Source of the DNA: Dromiciops gliroides
Taxonomy: Eukaryota; Chordata; Mammalia; Microbiotheria; Microbiotheriidae
Direction: 5' to 3'
DNA length: 64,000 nt
NCBI RefSeq assembly: GCF_019393635.1
Contig: NC_057861.1
Location: 168,541,577-168,605,576 of the forward strand
The translations under genes and the position numbers were made by a program. Each line of letters opens with the position of its first letter. Positions within the stretch are counted from its first letter, which is position 1. The notes beneath the pieces were generated by a model, which was given only the letters and a program-made list of their open reading frames with translations, was not told where the DNA came from and searched no databases. This document shows positions 23,279 through 34,939 of this stretch, one piece after another.

Positions 23279-24199
23279 AAAGAAATAGGTAGATCAGTGG
23301 AATAGAACAGATAGAAATAAGACTATATATAGTAAATAACTATTGTAATCTAGTATATGATAAACCCAAAGATCCAAGCTTTTGGAACAAAAACTCAATA
23401 TTTAACAAAAAATTCTGGGAAAACTGGAAAACAGTATGGCAGAAATTAGGTATAGACCAACATCTTATACTGTATACTAAAATAAGGTCAAAATGCATAC
23501 AGGATTTATAAATAAAGAATGATACCATAAGAAAATTGAAGGAGTATGGAATTGTCTATTTGTCAGATTTATGGACAGGGGAAGAATTTAGGACCAAAGA
23601 AGATATAGAGAATAAAATTAAATGTAAAATAGATCATTTTGATTATATCGAATTAAAAAGCTTTTGCAAAAACAAAACTAATGTAACCAAGATTACAAGG
23701 CAAGTAGAAAATTGGGAAAGAATTTTAGAAACAAATATCTCTGATAAAGGCCTCATTTCTCAAATATATGAAGAACTGCGTCAAAATTTTTAACATACAA
23801 GTCGTTACCCAATTGATAAATGGTCAAAGGATTTGAACAGGCAGTTTTCAGACAAAGAAATTAAAGTTATCAATAATCATATGAAAAAATGCTCTAGGTC
23901 ATTATTGATCAGAGAAATGCAAATTAAATCAACTCTGAGACATCACCTTATACCTATTAGAATGGCAAATATAACAAGAATGGAAAATGTTGATTATTGA
24001 ATGGATTGTGGGAAAACTGGGACACTAATCCACTGTTGGTGGAGTTGTGAAAAGATTCAACCATTCTGGAGAGCAATCTGGAATATGTCCAAAGGGCTAT
24101 AGAATTGACTTTGATCCAGCAATACCACTGCTTGGTTTATATCCCAAAGACATCCCCCAAAAGAGAAAAAGACCCATTTGTACAAAAATATTTATAGCA

Positions 24200-24360
24200 G
24201 GGGGCAGCTAGGTGGCTCAGTGGATTAAGTACCAGCTCTGGATTCATGAGGACCTGAGTTCAAATCTGGCCTCAGACACTTGATACTTACTAGCTGTGTG
24301 ACCCTGGGCAAGTCACTTTAACTCTCATTGCCCTGTGCAAAAAAACCCCCCCCAAAACAA
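24200..24360 (+). mobile_element. WSINE1/WALLSI-type SINE in L1
   Basis: Head 'gggggcagctaggtggctca' interrupts the L1 codons for IFIA-type text. The tail is A-rich with C runs and passes into a (TA)n tract. Confidence 0.92.
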
Positions 24361-24369
24361 AAAAATCCA

Positions 24370-24370
24370 C

Positions 24371-24401
<31 letters not shown>

Positions 24402-24437
24402 TACATATATACATATACATATATATATATATATAAA
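24370..24437 (+). repeat. (TA)n/(CATA)n microsatellite
   Basis: Long alternating TA/CATA tract between the SINE tail and the resumed L1 sequence ('aagctcttttgtggtgg'). Confidence 0.95.
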
Positions 24438-24962
24438 GCTCTTTTGTGGTGGCTAAAAATTGGAAATCAAAGGAAAGCCCATCGATTGGGGAATAGCTAA
24501 ACAAACTGTGGTATATGATGGTAATGGAATACTACTGTGAAGTAAGAAATGACAAACAGGATGACTTCAAAAAAGCTTGGAAAGACATGTATGAAATGAT
24601 GTATTGGGAAGTGAGCAGAACCAAGAGAACACTGTACACAGAGACAGCAATATTGTTCAATGAAGAACTGTGAATGACTTGACTATTCTCAACAATACAA
24701 TAATCCAAGACAATCCCCCCAAAATATTGATGAAACATACTGTCCACCTCCAAAGAAAGAACTGATATTGATGGAATGAACAGACTGAAGCATGCTACTT
24801 TTCACATTGTTTCATTAAGTGATAAATATGGTAATGTTTTGCATGATCATATATGTATAACCCTTATCAGACTGTTTGCTGCCTTGGGAAGGCGGGAGGG
24901 AGAGGAAGGATAGAGATTCAAACATAAATATAAATAAAAATGTTTAACCTGGGGAAAAAAAA

Positions 24963-25375
24963 GAGAAGGTGGGGGAGGAGTATGCTGGGAAGGGTATAGG
25001 ATATATATATGTATCTATATACATGCACATAAATATATATGCTGTGCATATATGAATTATTTAGGTTTTATTTATATAGTAATTATATTTAAACAAATTT
25101 GTCATATTTTTAATATAAATTGATATGTATATGTTATTTATAAAAGTTATTTACCTGTATATTTTAAAATGCCTGTTTATAAAAAGGAAAGAAAAGGGAT
25201 TAAAAATACTAAGTTATATGTACTAGAATATATCTAGGTATATCTAAATGTAATAACATAGAAAATATATATTATATATGTCATATATGTGTGTATATTA
25301 TATCTATGTCTGATATATGTGTAAAATTTAATTATATATCACAAATTTAAAAAAAAAAGAGTAGCAAGGCAGCAC
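24963..25375. repeat. AT-rich low-complexity sequence
   Basis: Dense TATA/ATAT runs with no other recognisable content. Confidence 0.6.
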
Positions 25376-25379
25376 TGTT

Positions 25380-26080
25380 CAGGGAGATGTGAATTGGTTC
25401 AACCATTCTAGAAAACAATATGGAATTATATCCCGAAAGTCACCAAACTGTATATGCACTTTGACCTATTGATGTTCCAATTGGGCATGTATCACCAAGA
25501 GGCCAAGAACAGAGGGAATATCTACAAGAATATTTATAGCAGCACTTTTTGTTATAGCAAAAACTGGAGACCAAATAGGCATCCATCAGTTGAAGAATGG
25601 TTGAACAAACTGTGGTGTGTGAACAGAATGGAATTTTATTGTGATGACATATGTGACAGATTCAGAAATATAACAAGATTTATATGAACTGATGCAGAGT
25701 GAAATGAATAGAATCAGGCAAACAATTTACTCAGTGACCAAAATAATAATGTTAGGGGAAATAACTTTGGAAAATTTCAGAATAACCAGTAATAACCAGT
25801 CATGACTTCCAAAGGCTGATGATGAAATAAATCTCCCACCTCTTGGCAGAGAAATAATGGACTAGAAGTGAAAGATGAGATATGCGTTCTCAGGTATGAC
25901 CAAAACACTGATTTTGTTTTATTTGATTGAACTTTTTTTGTTTTTCCTTTTTTAAAAAAAAGTGGTAAAGAAGATATGCTAGGGGTAGTGATAGAAATAA
26001 AAATAGGCGCATCAGTAAAACATTTTTATGTAAATAGAAGAAAAGAAAAAAGGGGGCTTATAAATTGAGTAGTTTTGTTA
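25380..26080 (+). mobile_element. Old L1 3'-end copy
   Basis: Decayed end of L1 ORF2 ('YKNIYSSTFCYSKNWRPNRH', then VEEWLNKLWCVNRMEFYCDD in the frame 25454-25687), followed by 3' UTR motifs 'gaactgatgcagagtgaaat' and 'gaatagaatcaggcaa'. Much more divergent than the L1 at 21.2-25 kb. Confidence 0.8.
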
Positions 26081-26463
26081 AATAATACTATATATTAAAC
26101 TACATTAAAGTTCATAGTTTCTTATTAATCCTCTTTTGTTTTTTGTATCTTGAAGTGTTTGTAGTATTAATTTCATAATGAAATAAGATTTTTAAAAATA
26201 GGAAGGTAAAGAAATTTCATTTGTATGAATTCAGATATTACTAACCACAACTGCTCAAACATATCAAAGTACCTTAGAATTACACAATGATTACAATCAA
26301 ATTCACTCAATCAGCATTTATTAAGTGCCCACCATCTGCAATGCATTATGGATAAATAAAACAGCAGCTTGCTTTTCAAACTATGGTATCACCTTACTGT
26401 AAGATGACATATCTTAGTGCTATCATAACTTTTCAAAGGAGCTGTGCCCCCTCAAAACAAAAC

Positions 26464-26465
<2 letters not shown>
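26081..26465. other. No gene seen; small antisense L2 tail
   Basis: 'cagcatttattaagtgccca' near 26313 is the reversed L2 3' end. The rest is unassigned. Confidence 0.45.

Positions 26466-26467
<2 letters not shown>

Positions 26468-26497
<30 letters not shown>
26468..26497 (+). repeat. (CA)n microsatellite
   Basis: About fifteen CA units after a (CAAAA)n stretch. Confidence 0.95.
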
Positions 26498-26501
<4 letters not shown>

Positions 26502-26504
26502 ACC

Positions 26505-26695
26505 CAGCAACACTAGATTTGAGACAGAGTATCTAGGTTTGAATCCTGAATCTTCCTACTTATTAGTTGTGTGTCTTACAGCAAGTCACTAACCTCTCTA
26601 GGCATGTGTTTCCTTAACTACAAAAGTAGAGGCTTGGCTTCTAATATGATCTTTTTGTGTCCCTTCTCATAAATCTGTGACTTTACAATTCCAAT
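26505..26695 (+). repeat. MIR/Ther-1 CORE-SINE
   Basis: Plus-strand MIR order: 'ggtttgaatcctgaatctt', 'cagcaagtcactaacctctc', 'tgtgtttccttaactac', 'ctcataaatctgtgactt'. Confidence 0.7.
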
Positions 26696-27090
26696 AAAGA
26701 TGATATGAGGCTGCTGCTAATGCCTGGAAAAATTACTTCCTCCTGACTACAGGTGGAATCAACCAAGAAGTATCAGAATATCAGGAAACATTCAGTGGGT
26801 AAAGAAGCAGTGGTGTTAATTGAAGCATTATAGCAGGTGCATCCTGTCATGGTTCTTAGATTAAAGAAACCAAAGAGGTGCTACATTTATGGCAGGGACT
26901 AAAAATATTTTCATGCTCTTGTTTATGATGTTTGGCAGAATATCTAAAGGAGAAGAAAAACCACATTGTCGTTGGGGGCTTCTCTGACTTGAAATTCAAT
27001 AGATGATAATTGAATGCTCTGGGTGTGAAGGAGGAAGTTGGGAAGCTTCCAACAGATCATCAGAGCAGGTCTGAAAAGAAACTAAAGCCA
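26696..27090. other. No recognisable feature
   Basis: Single-copy-looking sequence without a convincing frame or repeat. Confidence 0.4.
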
Positions 27091-27094
27091 CAGA

Positions 27095-27640
27095 TGTTAC
27101 AGAATCATAGACTTTGAGAGTTGTGAGGGACCTCAGTGGCTATCTACTCTAACCCATACACAAAAGGAAAATCTTTATCTAAAGTGCCTGAAATGGAACA
27201 AAATGAAATCTGCATGCAAACTCCAACTGTTTTTACTTTTCAGAAAATTGTGCTGTTTCTTTCCTTTGTAGTCATGTCTCAAATATACACATATGTAGCA
27301 AAGAACCCATGGTCACCATGCCACTTTCTGAAAGGTAAAAGAAAATGAGCTGCAATATGACACTGAATGCTTTCTACAAAGAGGGAACATCTGAAAATAT
27401 CTTCTCAGCGCAGTTTCATGGGCTCATTGATTTATATCTCGAAGAGACTAATGTTAATCTAGTCTAACCCCTTTATTTCATGGATGAGAAACTGAGATTA
27501 AATTTATTGCCCAAAGTCATACAAATCATAAGCAGGACTTGAACCCAGGATTTCTGGATCTAAACCTATCACTCTTAGTACTATATCATAGCACAGCTCT
27601 AACACAGTAGAGAAAATCATAGTATTATGTGCTTGAGTTC
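27095..27640 (-). repeat. MIR-like antisense fragments
   Basis: 'gaatcatagactttgagag' near 27101 and, more clearly, 27430-27600 ('ggatgagaaactgagattaa', 'gcccaaagtcatacaaat', 'gacttgaacccaggattt') match antisense MIR-class SINE text. The part between is unassigned. Confidence 0.6.
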
Positions 27641-28692
27641 TTGATTTTGCAGTTGACAAATGGCAAAAAAAAGACCCATTATTTTAAGGGTGCCCAGGGG
27701 ACAGTGCATACAGAAGTCTAGGTCAGTAGTTATTCAGTATGCCAGATTTATAAACAAATTGATTGTAGATGTCACATTTACCAAACTTGCAGATAACAGG
27801 AAGGTGAAAATGATAGCAACATTTGAAATGACAGTCAACATCCAAAAAGACCCAACAGACTAGAATTATGGGCCCAAACTAGTCTAGTAAAATAAAATTT
27901 AATAGGAACAAAGTCCGACGCTTGTATAGAAAAAGCAATTTTACAAGAACAAGATTAGAGAGTCACACTTAAACAAGAGTATATGAAAAAGATCTAGAAA
28001 TTTTAGCGGACTAAAAGCTTAATATGAGTCAAGAGTGTGACATTACAGCCAACGACAAGCTAATGTGAACTTAGGTTGTATCTAGAAGGGCATAGTGTCC
28101 AGAATAAGGAAGGTATTAATTCCACTGGTTTGCTCTATCAGTTACTCTGTCCTGGTCAAACCACATCTAAAATAATGTATTAGATTCTGGGTATCACATT
28201 TTAGGGGAAAATGACAAAGTAGGGTGTCTCCTAAGGGAAGGAGACCATGCCACTATAACATACTGACATGTGGTCATCCAGCTCTTATTTGAAGGCTTCC
28301 AAGGAAGGAGAAATCAATACCTACATAGGTGGCCCAGTTAGGAAGAACTAAGGATAGTTAACCTGAGAAGAGAAGACTTTAGGAGGAATGTGGTAATAGA
28401 GATTTTCAAGTATTGTAAGGGTTGCCAAATAGAAGATGGAGTGTTCTTGTTCTTCTTGACCTGAGAGGCAGGTGACCATAAGAATAGTAGGTAGAGGTCA
28501 CGGGCTGTTAGATTAAGGAATAGACTCCAGAGAATTAGATCTCTCCAAAAGTGGACTAGGCTGTTTCAGGAATTAGTGGGTATTCAAGTGGAATTTGAAT
28601 GACCACTCGTCTGGGATGTTTTAGATCAGATTCTTGCCCAGATACAGACCAGACTAGATGGCCTTATAATTCTGACTGTCTGTGATTTTATC
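27641..28692 (+). mobile_element. CR1/L3 LINE 3' portion
   Basis: Plus-strand L3 order is visible: 'gggtatcacattttagggg', 'acctgagaagagaagacttt', 'agagattttcaagtattgta', 'tccaaaagtggactaggctg', 'atgaccactcgtctgggat' and the terminal 'ccagactagatggccttat'. This matches the CR1/L3 3' region; heavily decayed. Confidence 0.75.
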
Positions 28693-29040
28693 TTGAAAAC
28701 TTTTCCATTTGTTGATATTGAGTTACAGATGTATGGTCTCAGGAAATTTAAAAAATATATTTATAAAAGTTAAAGCACAAAGCCTGATCTTCATGTTTTG
28801 CTCACTCCCTGTCACAGGCTCAAAATCCTGTGCACAGTATAATATTGGACAGGTGCCAGCACTGACACTAACCATGTGCTCAGGCAACCGCTGCTATACC
28901 TGGCTTGTTCGGGCTCACCTTTGTCAAAGAGGAGAAAGCAAAACACAGAATCAGGCATGTAAGCAAGAGTCAGGAAGCTTTGGTTGTAGAACCAGCCTAC
29001 CAAAGAGAGAAATGTGGAGTAAAGACCTAAGTCATCATCT
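28693..29040. other. Unassigned sequence
   Basis: No repeat recognised at 28700-29040. Open frames on both strands (28709-29200 plus, 29003-28812 minus) show no known domain; the plus frame runs on into L2. Confidence 0.4.
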
Positions 29041-29690
29041 TCTTCAATGCCTCACTCTCTCACCCTCCATAAACAATCCACTGACCAATCCTGCTGATTC
29101 TACCTTCACCACATCTCTTACATACATACATTCCCTTCTTTTCTTTGACACTCCCACCACTGTGGTGCAAGGCCTCATCACCTCACACCTAAACGATTGA
29201 AGTACCTGCTAGTTGATCTCCTTGTCTCGAGTCTCTCCTCATTTCAGTTCAAATGATCTTCTTAAAGTACAAATTTGACCACATCAACTCCCTACCCAAT
29301 AGAATCCACTGGCTCTCTATTACCTCCAAGACCAAATATAAAATCATCTGATGTTCAAAGCCCTTCATAACTTAGCTTTCCTCCTTTCCAGTCTTCTTAT
29401 ATTTTATTATCTTCACATATTCTATTGTTAGATAGAATTGCTATTAACAGCTCCTTGCTGTCCTTTCACAAGATATTCCCTCTTCTGACTCCCAGCATTT
29501 TCATTAGCTTTCCCCTATGCCTGGGAATGTCTTTCTTCTTTATCTGTATCTCTGCCTTCCTTCAAATCTTAGGTAAAATCCTACCTTATGCAAGAAGCTT
29601 TTCCTTATCCTTCTTAATGCTAGTGCTTTTGCTTGGAGATTACTTCCAGGTTATCCTGCATATATCTTGTTTGTAAATATCTGTTGACTG
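29041..29690 (+). mobile_element. L2 LINE 3' portion
   Basis: Plus-strand L2 motifs: 'tggtgcaaggcctcatcacc', 'ctgctagttgatctccttgt', 'tcttcttaaagtacaaattt', 'ccactggctctctattacct' and 'cctatgcctgggaatgtctt'. Confidence 0.8.
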
Positions 29691-29912
29691 GTTAAATATT
29701 TGTACCAGTATGCAACTAATCTCTTATTATCTTATTATTAACCTAGGAAATTGTTCCTTTGAGGGAAGAATACTTAATAGCACCATTTTCATCATATGAG
29801 AAGCTTAGTGTTGTACAAAAGACACTAAGAATGAAATAGGAAGACCTTTGGCTCCACCCTATCACTTTTGAGCTGTGCCATCCTTAATAATGTGTTGTTT
29901 AAAAAAATCTAA

Positions 29913-30327
29913 ATGTGGATTCTAATCTGCACCCCCCGCCCCCCAGTTTTTTGGGGGAATTGGCTAAAATCACTGATAAATTCACCAAGAGTTTAGGCTT
30001 TTAAGGGTTTATTAAAAGATATAAGATGGTAAAGAGAGAGAAAGATTGAGAACAGTTTTCTTATAGCAAGGAAATCCTAGCCTTCATAACCTCCCACGTG
30101 AAGTCCTGCCACCAAGCCCATGTCTCCACAAAAAAAGGAAGTGAGCCCTCAGCCACAGTCTACTTCCTACTTCTGGTCATCCTCCCAGAAATGGGAGGCT
30201 CATCAAGTTGATTGGCTGAGAGTGGTCTCCACAGTTCATAGTCTCTGAGAGCACACTCTCCTCAGGGCTGGCTAGAGGCTAAAATCTAATCACCTTTAAG
30301 TGGGTACTTAGTAGTTCCTCATTCACA
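29913..30327 (-). mobile_element. Solo LTR (LTR C), same family as LTR B
   Basis: On the minus strand it begins TGTGAATGAG and ends AATCCACA. A TATAAG lies at about 30065-30060 and an AATAAA at about 30012-30007, a spacing of about 55 bases typical of an LTR. Homologous to 19499-19938. No internal retroviral sequence adjoins it. Confidence 0.7.
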
Positions 30328-30610
30328 CCCAATTCAAACACTACTAAGTCAATCAAGTCTGACCCCTGGGCATCTACCACATTCCATTATCTTAACATAA
30401 CCAGTAATTTTTTTTCTCTGCATTTCAGTTTCCTCAAGGGCAACATAGGGAAAACAATTGTTACCTTTTTTGTGAGAATTAAATGTGATAATATTTGTAA
30501 AATTCTTTGGTAACCTTAAAGTTTTATATAAGTCTAAGTTATTTCTTAGGATATTTAGTTGCATTGTGACGGGCTTTCTCCCTTCAGTAGGATTTAAATA
30601 AAATACTGCT
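30328..30610 (+). repeat. MIR 3' fragment
   Basis: 'tctgcatttcagtttcctca' then 'gataatatttgtaaaattct' and 'ttaaagttttatataagt' match the plus-strand MIR/Ther-1 3' portion. Confidence 0.6.
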
Positions 30611-30619
30611 CCCTCAAAT

Positions 30620-31070
30620 GGCATGGCTGTGTTGCAGCAATATAATGGAATGTCACTGTGCTGTAAGAAATAAAGAACATGAAAAATTCATATAAGCATG
30701 TGAAGACTTATGAACTGATGCAATGTGACATGGAAGAACCAGGAAAATAATATTTACAATGACTACAACAATATAAATGGAAAGAACAAAAATAAATACA
30801 AAACCAAGCAGAGTATAATACTTATAATGACCAAGTCTGGCTCTGGAGAAGAGTTGAGTAAATGCCCTCTTTGCAGAGATGGGGGGAGGGGGGGAGCAGT
30901 CTATGGATATAGTGCATACAGTGTCAGAGTTGGTGGATATGCTAGTTGGTTTTTATTGAACTGTTCCTTTTTTCTCAGTTTTCATCTTTGCTTTAAGAGG
31001 TAATTCATTATTTAGGAGACTGGTACCGGTATATTTAGAATGATGATATGAAAAAGATACAAATAAAAAT
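30620..31070 (+). mobile_element. Old L1 3'-end copy
   Basis: L1 terminal text: 'gtaagaaataaagaacatga', 'cttatgaactgatgcaatgt', then A-rich 3' UTR. A 92-codon frame at 30725-31003 falls inside it and is not a gene. Confidence 0.65.
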
Positions 31071-31132
31071 GAAAATATAGCTGCCATTCATACTCTGCTT
31101 TGGACTTCATAGCAGTATGTTTCTTTTTGTTG

Positions 31133-31277
31133 TTGTTGTTTTGTGGGGCAATGGGGGTTAAGTGATTTGCCCAGGGTCACACAGCTAGTAAGTGTCAAGT
31201 GTCTGAGGCCGGATTTGAACTCAGGTACTCCTGAATCCAGGGCCAGTGCTCTATCCACTGCACCACCTAGCTGCCCC
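31133..31277 (-). mobile_element. WSINE1/WALLSI-type SINE
   Basis: Antisense SINE with (TTG)n tail and head 'caccacctagctgcccc'. Imperfect flanking duplication 'agta[t/c]gtttct' near 31113 and 31287. Confidence 0.9.
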
Positions 31278-31434
31278 CCTCATATTAGTACGTTTCTAAA
31301 TGAAATCTGAGACTCTGCTTGCACCTTCTCCTTTGAAGTTCATGTGAAAGCAGACGCTTTCATGAAGAGAAATAACTCTTTAGCCATGCTTCTAGTTATT
31401 CTTGGAGAAAAAACTTACAAAGTTCATGTCACTT

Positions 31435-31640
31435 AATTGTAATAGTTCATACTTATATAATATATTAAGGTTTTCAAAGTGCTTTCCTTACAACAACCCT
31501 ACTAGACAGATCATTCAGATCTTATAGATGAAACAAGGCCCAGCAAAGTTGAACTCAGCTAATAGCACTTTACCCAGTTAGTGTCAGAGCCAAGATTTGA
31601 ATTGCTCTTTCTAATTTAGCACCTTTCAATGTCTTGCCCT
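31435..31640 (-). repeat. MIR/Ther-1 antisense copy
   Basis: 'caaagtgctttccttacaac', 'cttatagatgaaacaaggcc', 'agtgtcagagccaagatttg' in antisense MIR order. Confidence 0.65.
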
Positions 31641-31649
31641 GTTAGGTCA

Positions 31650-34085
31650 GTTATCATCCATCTCAGAAATAAACTACTTACAATGTTTATATGAATAAAA
31701 AGGTGCTAATTTGTTCCTGTATATTTCTAAATAGCAGTGCTTCTACTGAAAATCATGAATATTATCAAAATTTCTTCTGAATCAAGTTTTCTAGGATATA
31801 AGGGAATGGAACTGAATTTAAGTCTTTCTATAAATCATGTGCCTCCTAGAAAACCTGGAAACACACTTTAAAAAAAAGAAAAAATTATCCAATACATTTT
31901 CCCTATTTTTACTTTTCTTCCTTAGTTTTTCAAGTATACATTGCATTTCCATAGGAACCCAGAGATGTTTTAAAAGAAGTTTGCCTCTGAGGCTATCTCT
32001 CCTGGAATTCAGCATCCTTGTTCTATACTATCACACTCTCTTTTGTGAAAAATGACTACGTTAAAAAAAAAAATTAAGTCCCTTGAGACATTGATGAGGA
32101 GGAAAAGATCTACAACACAACTACTTTCATTGCCAAAATACATCAAAAACTATGGAGGGGCTGTTATCTTTTTTTAGGTGACACATAAATATAAGATCTT
32201 GAGTATTTAATTGATTTATTTAAAAACTTGCACACTGTGTTCAGACCTTTACTGAATGTGAAAGCATCATATGCATAGGTCAGATGGAGTATAAAATAAA
32301 TAAACCAAATGTACTTAATGATGGATAAATCCCAGTGATGTAACTATTACATTTCTGCTCAATTAAAGATCACTTCACGTTTTTCATAAATGCAGGGGTG
32401 TTATTCCTGTTGTTCTAGCCAAATCCCAACATGAGCAGCTGTATTCTCCCTTCAATTTCAAAGGGATAGAGCATTCATGTTCTCAAGTGTGTTGTGTTGC
32501 TATGTACTGTTAAACAGCTGTTGGGGATCCCACTAGGGAGAGCTACATGTCAGTAGTGGGAGCCCTTTACATCTCTGTCACTCATGCACTGAAAGCCTGG
32601 AACTTGTGAGTTACGGAACTGATTTTGCCAATTGCTTATTGGCAAAGTTTTTACAAAATGGAGACAATAATGAGCTCCTCATATGGATATTATAAGGTGA
32701 CACACACTGGAAGACCTCATTTCATATTGTTCTTCTAGTTCTACAGAATCTCTGGAAGGAGAAAACTCCTCTCTCACCAAAACCTCTAGAACATTATGGA
32801 ATTGGGAAAGATGATTTTTCCCACTCTCCATGCAAGCCCTGGATGACTCCCCTAAAAGATTACAACATATGAACTCCAAGTCAGAGAAAATTAGGCTAAT
32901 GGGTGATGATAAAATCAAATTCACAAATATACAAACATTAATTCTGTGTACCTTACCTTTCTTAGGTACATGTGATGCTTTATGGGTTTTTTGTATGGGG
33001 CTTTGAGATTGTCAGACAATCGCATTCCTGTGGAATATAAAGTATTACTCTAGATTCCTTTCTTGAAATAATCCAAAAAAGGCAAACTAATTAGTATATG
33101 CCTTAGGGAATTACAAAGCTTACAGCCAAGTGTTCTTTGTTTTGACAGCTGTCCTCACACACTTAAATGATGCCATTTCAAGGGAGATAGCATGATGTAA
33201 TCTTGGTGACAGCACAATTGTCATTCTGCTAGAAAGACAAGTATTGTGATCTCAATGGAAAAGAAAAGTGATACTTTCATCTGTAAGCTTAGATCCTACT
33301 GACTTCCATAATTTCAACATTTCAAACAGGGCTGGGAATGGAAATTACTACAAGCTGTTGAATAAAGATGACATCATCTTGCCACCCACAAAACACTATG
33401 GATTTGACAGCTTAGAAGATGGCACAGCAATGAGAGGAGCAATTCTTTGTTTCTTTCTTTTTTTAAAATAAGATTTGCTATTTTCTCCATTTCCCCCTTG
33501 GTCTGGAAACTGCTACTATTGTGCAATGAAGACCACAAAATCAGGCTGTGAGATGCCCCAAAGTCACAATCAATAGCTCCCTCTGGATGGAAAATTGGGT
33601 TCTTTTGAGCTCTTTCCTATCACAGTTTTCACAACTTGGGAGCCTCTTGTGGTTAAACTTAATGATGGGGTATTCGCTTTTAAGCTCTTGGTTCTCAGTT
33701 GTCATTTTCTGTGATATAATGTTAATCACCCAGGTTTTTCAGTGAGACAGCTAGTATTCATTACACATAATAACCTATATAGTGAAGTTGTCATAGATCA
33801 TAAAGAGAGCATTTTCCACCTATTAATTTTGCAGCTGGTTTAATGTGTTTGATGGAATATTGGAAGATATTTTTTCCGTGGTCAAATTTTCCCCCTTTAA
33901 AGCGTATACATCCTCTTTAAGTGACCTATAGCTGGTTTTATCTGCCACTACTGAATTTGGATTCATTGCAGTTCTTTGACACGGTGATGAATTCTCTTCA
34001 CTGCTGCCCTAAATCAGAAGAAATAAATAGCAACCATATAGTGAAATACCCAGAATGTGAATAAGACCAGAAAAGGGTTCCTGCA
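31650..34085. other. Single-copy-looking sequence, no gene recognised
   Basis: No transposon family was recognised in most of this 2.4 kb. Short open frames such as 31837-32055, 32924-32679 and 33268-33471 show no known motif. Because it is free of obvious repeats it is a candidate for conserved non-coding sequence. Confidence 0.4.
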
Positions 34086-34094
34086 TAGAAACAA

Positions 34095-34480
34095 TTCATT
34101 CTTTCAGTAAACATTTATTGTATCTTTTGGGTATAAAGCACTACAAGAGGTACTAGGGGAGATACAAATATATCCAGTCTCTGCTAGCATGAAGCTTATA
34201 GTCTAATATTGGGGTAAGAAACTGAGATAATTATAATACACAATATTAAATTATAAGTATATTACAAAAGCACAAAACAAAATTATTTCTATGTGGCATC
34301 CATGTGGGAAAGCCATTTGGGGCCCAGAAAATCTGCATAGAGGAGATGGCATTTGATTTGAGCTTTCTGGAGGGTATAAAGGACTAATTCAACAGATAAA
34401 GAGGTCAAAAGAGATCTTCCAGGAATAGGGAATAGAATGGGCAAAGACATGGTGGTGGAAGAGTATCAGACTAGTTAGTC
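34095..34480 (-). mobile_element. L2 LINE 3' end, antisense
   Basis: 'cagtaaacatttattgtat', 'gcatgaagcttatagtctaa', 'gagctttctggagggtataa' and 'gtggaagagtatcagac' follow reversed L2 3' text. Confidence 0.65.
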
Positions 34481-34775
34481 ACAAATTCTTAAAGGATCAG
34501 GCCATTTCTATGTGTGGTTTAGTAGGGAAATGGTTTTAGTTATAGTTTAGCCAGCAGTTCCATTCAGAAGTCTCCATTGTCTTTCTGGCAACTCATAACC
34601 AATGAATTACACTACCAACCAGTGGAGAATTAGAATATTTTGGTAGTACTCTTTAAAAAGGACGATAATTTAGAAACCCAAACAGGAGTAAGATTCCTTG
34701 TCTCCTCCCTTCTCTCTACAACAACTCTCCCTCTTTGGTAAATGAAGATCCTGGATGACTACTTGTTATAATTCT

Positions 34776-34924
34776 TTTTTTTTTTTTTAGTGAGGCAATT
34801 GGGGTTAAGTGACTTGCCCAGGGTCACACAGCTAGTAAGTGTTAAGTGTCTGAGGCCGGGTTTGAACTCAGGTACTCCTGACTCCAGGGCTGGTGCTCTA
34901 TCCACTGCGCCATCTAGCTGCCCC
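34776..34924 (-). mobile_element. WSINE1/WALLSI-type SINE
   Basis: Antisense SINE; T run at 34775-34787, head 'gcgccatctagctgcccc'. Target-site duplication 'acttgttataattct' at 34761-34775 and 34925-34939. Confidence 0.95.
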
Positions 34925-34939
34925 ACTTGTTATAATTCT

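Larger units (their letters stand above)
21240..24962 (+). mobile_element. 5'-truncated L1 LINE with reverse-transcriptase domain
   Basis: Decayed L1 ORF2 from the linker between endonuclease and RT to the 3' UTR and poly(A) (about 24954-24962). Visible pieces: [17 protein letters not shown] (near 21640), the linker ending [18 protein letters not shown] (near 21870), VLIPKPGKA, motif [13 protein letters not shown] (about 22230-22270), MEQGSPLSPLLFNIVLEML and the catalytic FADDMMLY (from 22547). C-terminal text includes ENWERILETNISDKGLISQI (near 23710). Frameshifts occur, for example near 22050, where the frame ends at 22068, and near 23050. After removal of three SINEs (21369-21524, 23129-23278, 24200-24350) and a (TA)n tract it is about 3.2 kb. 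Dead. Confidence 0.93.
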
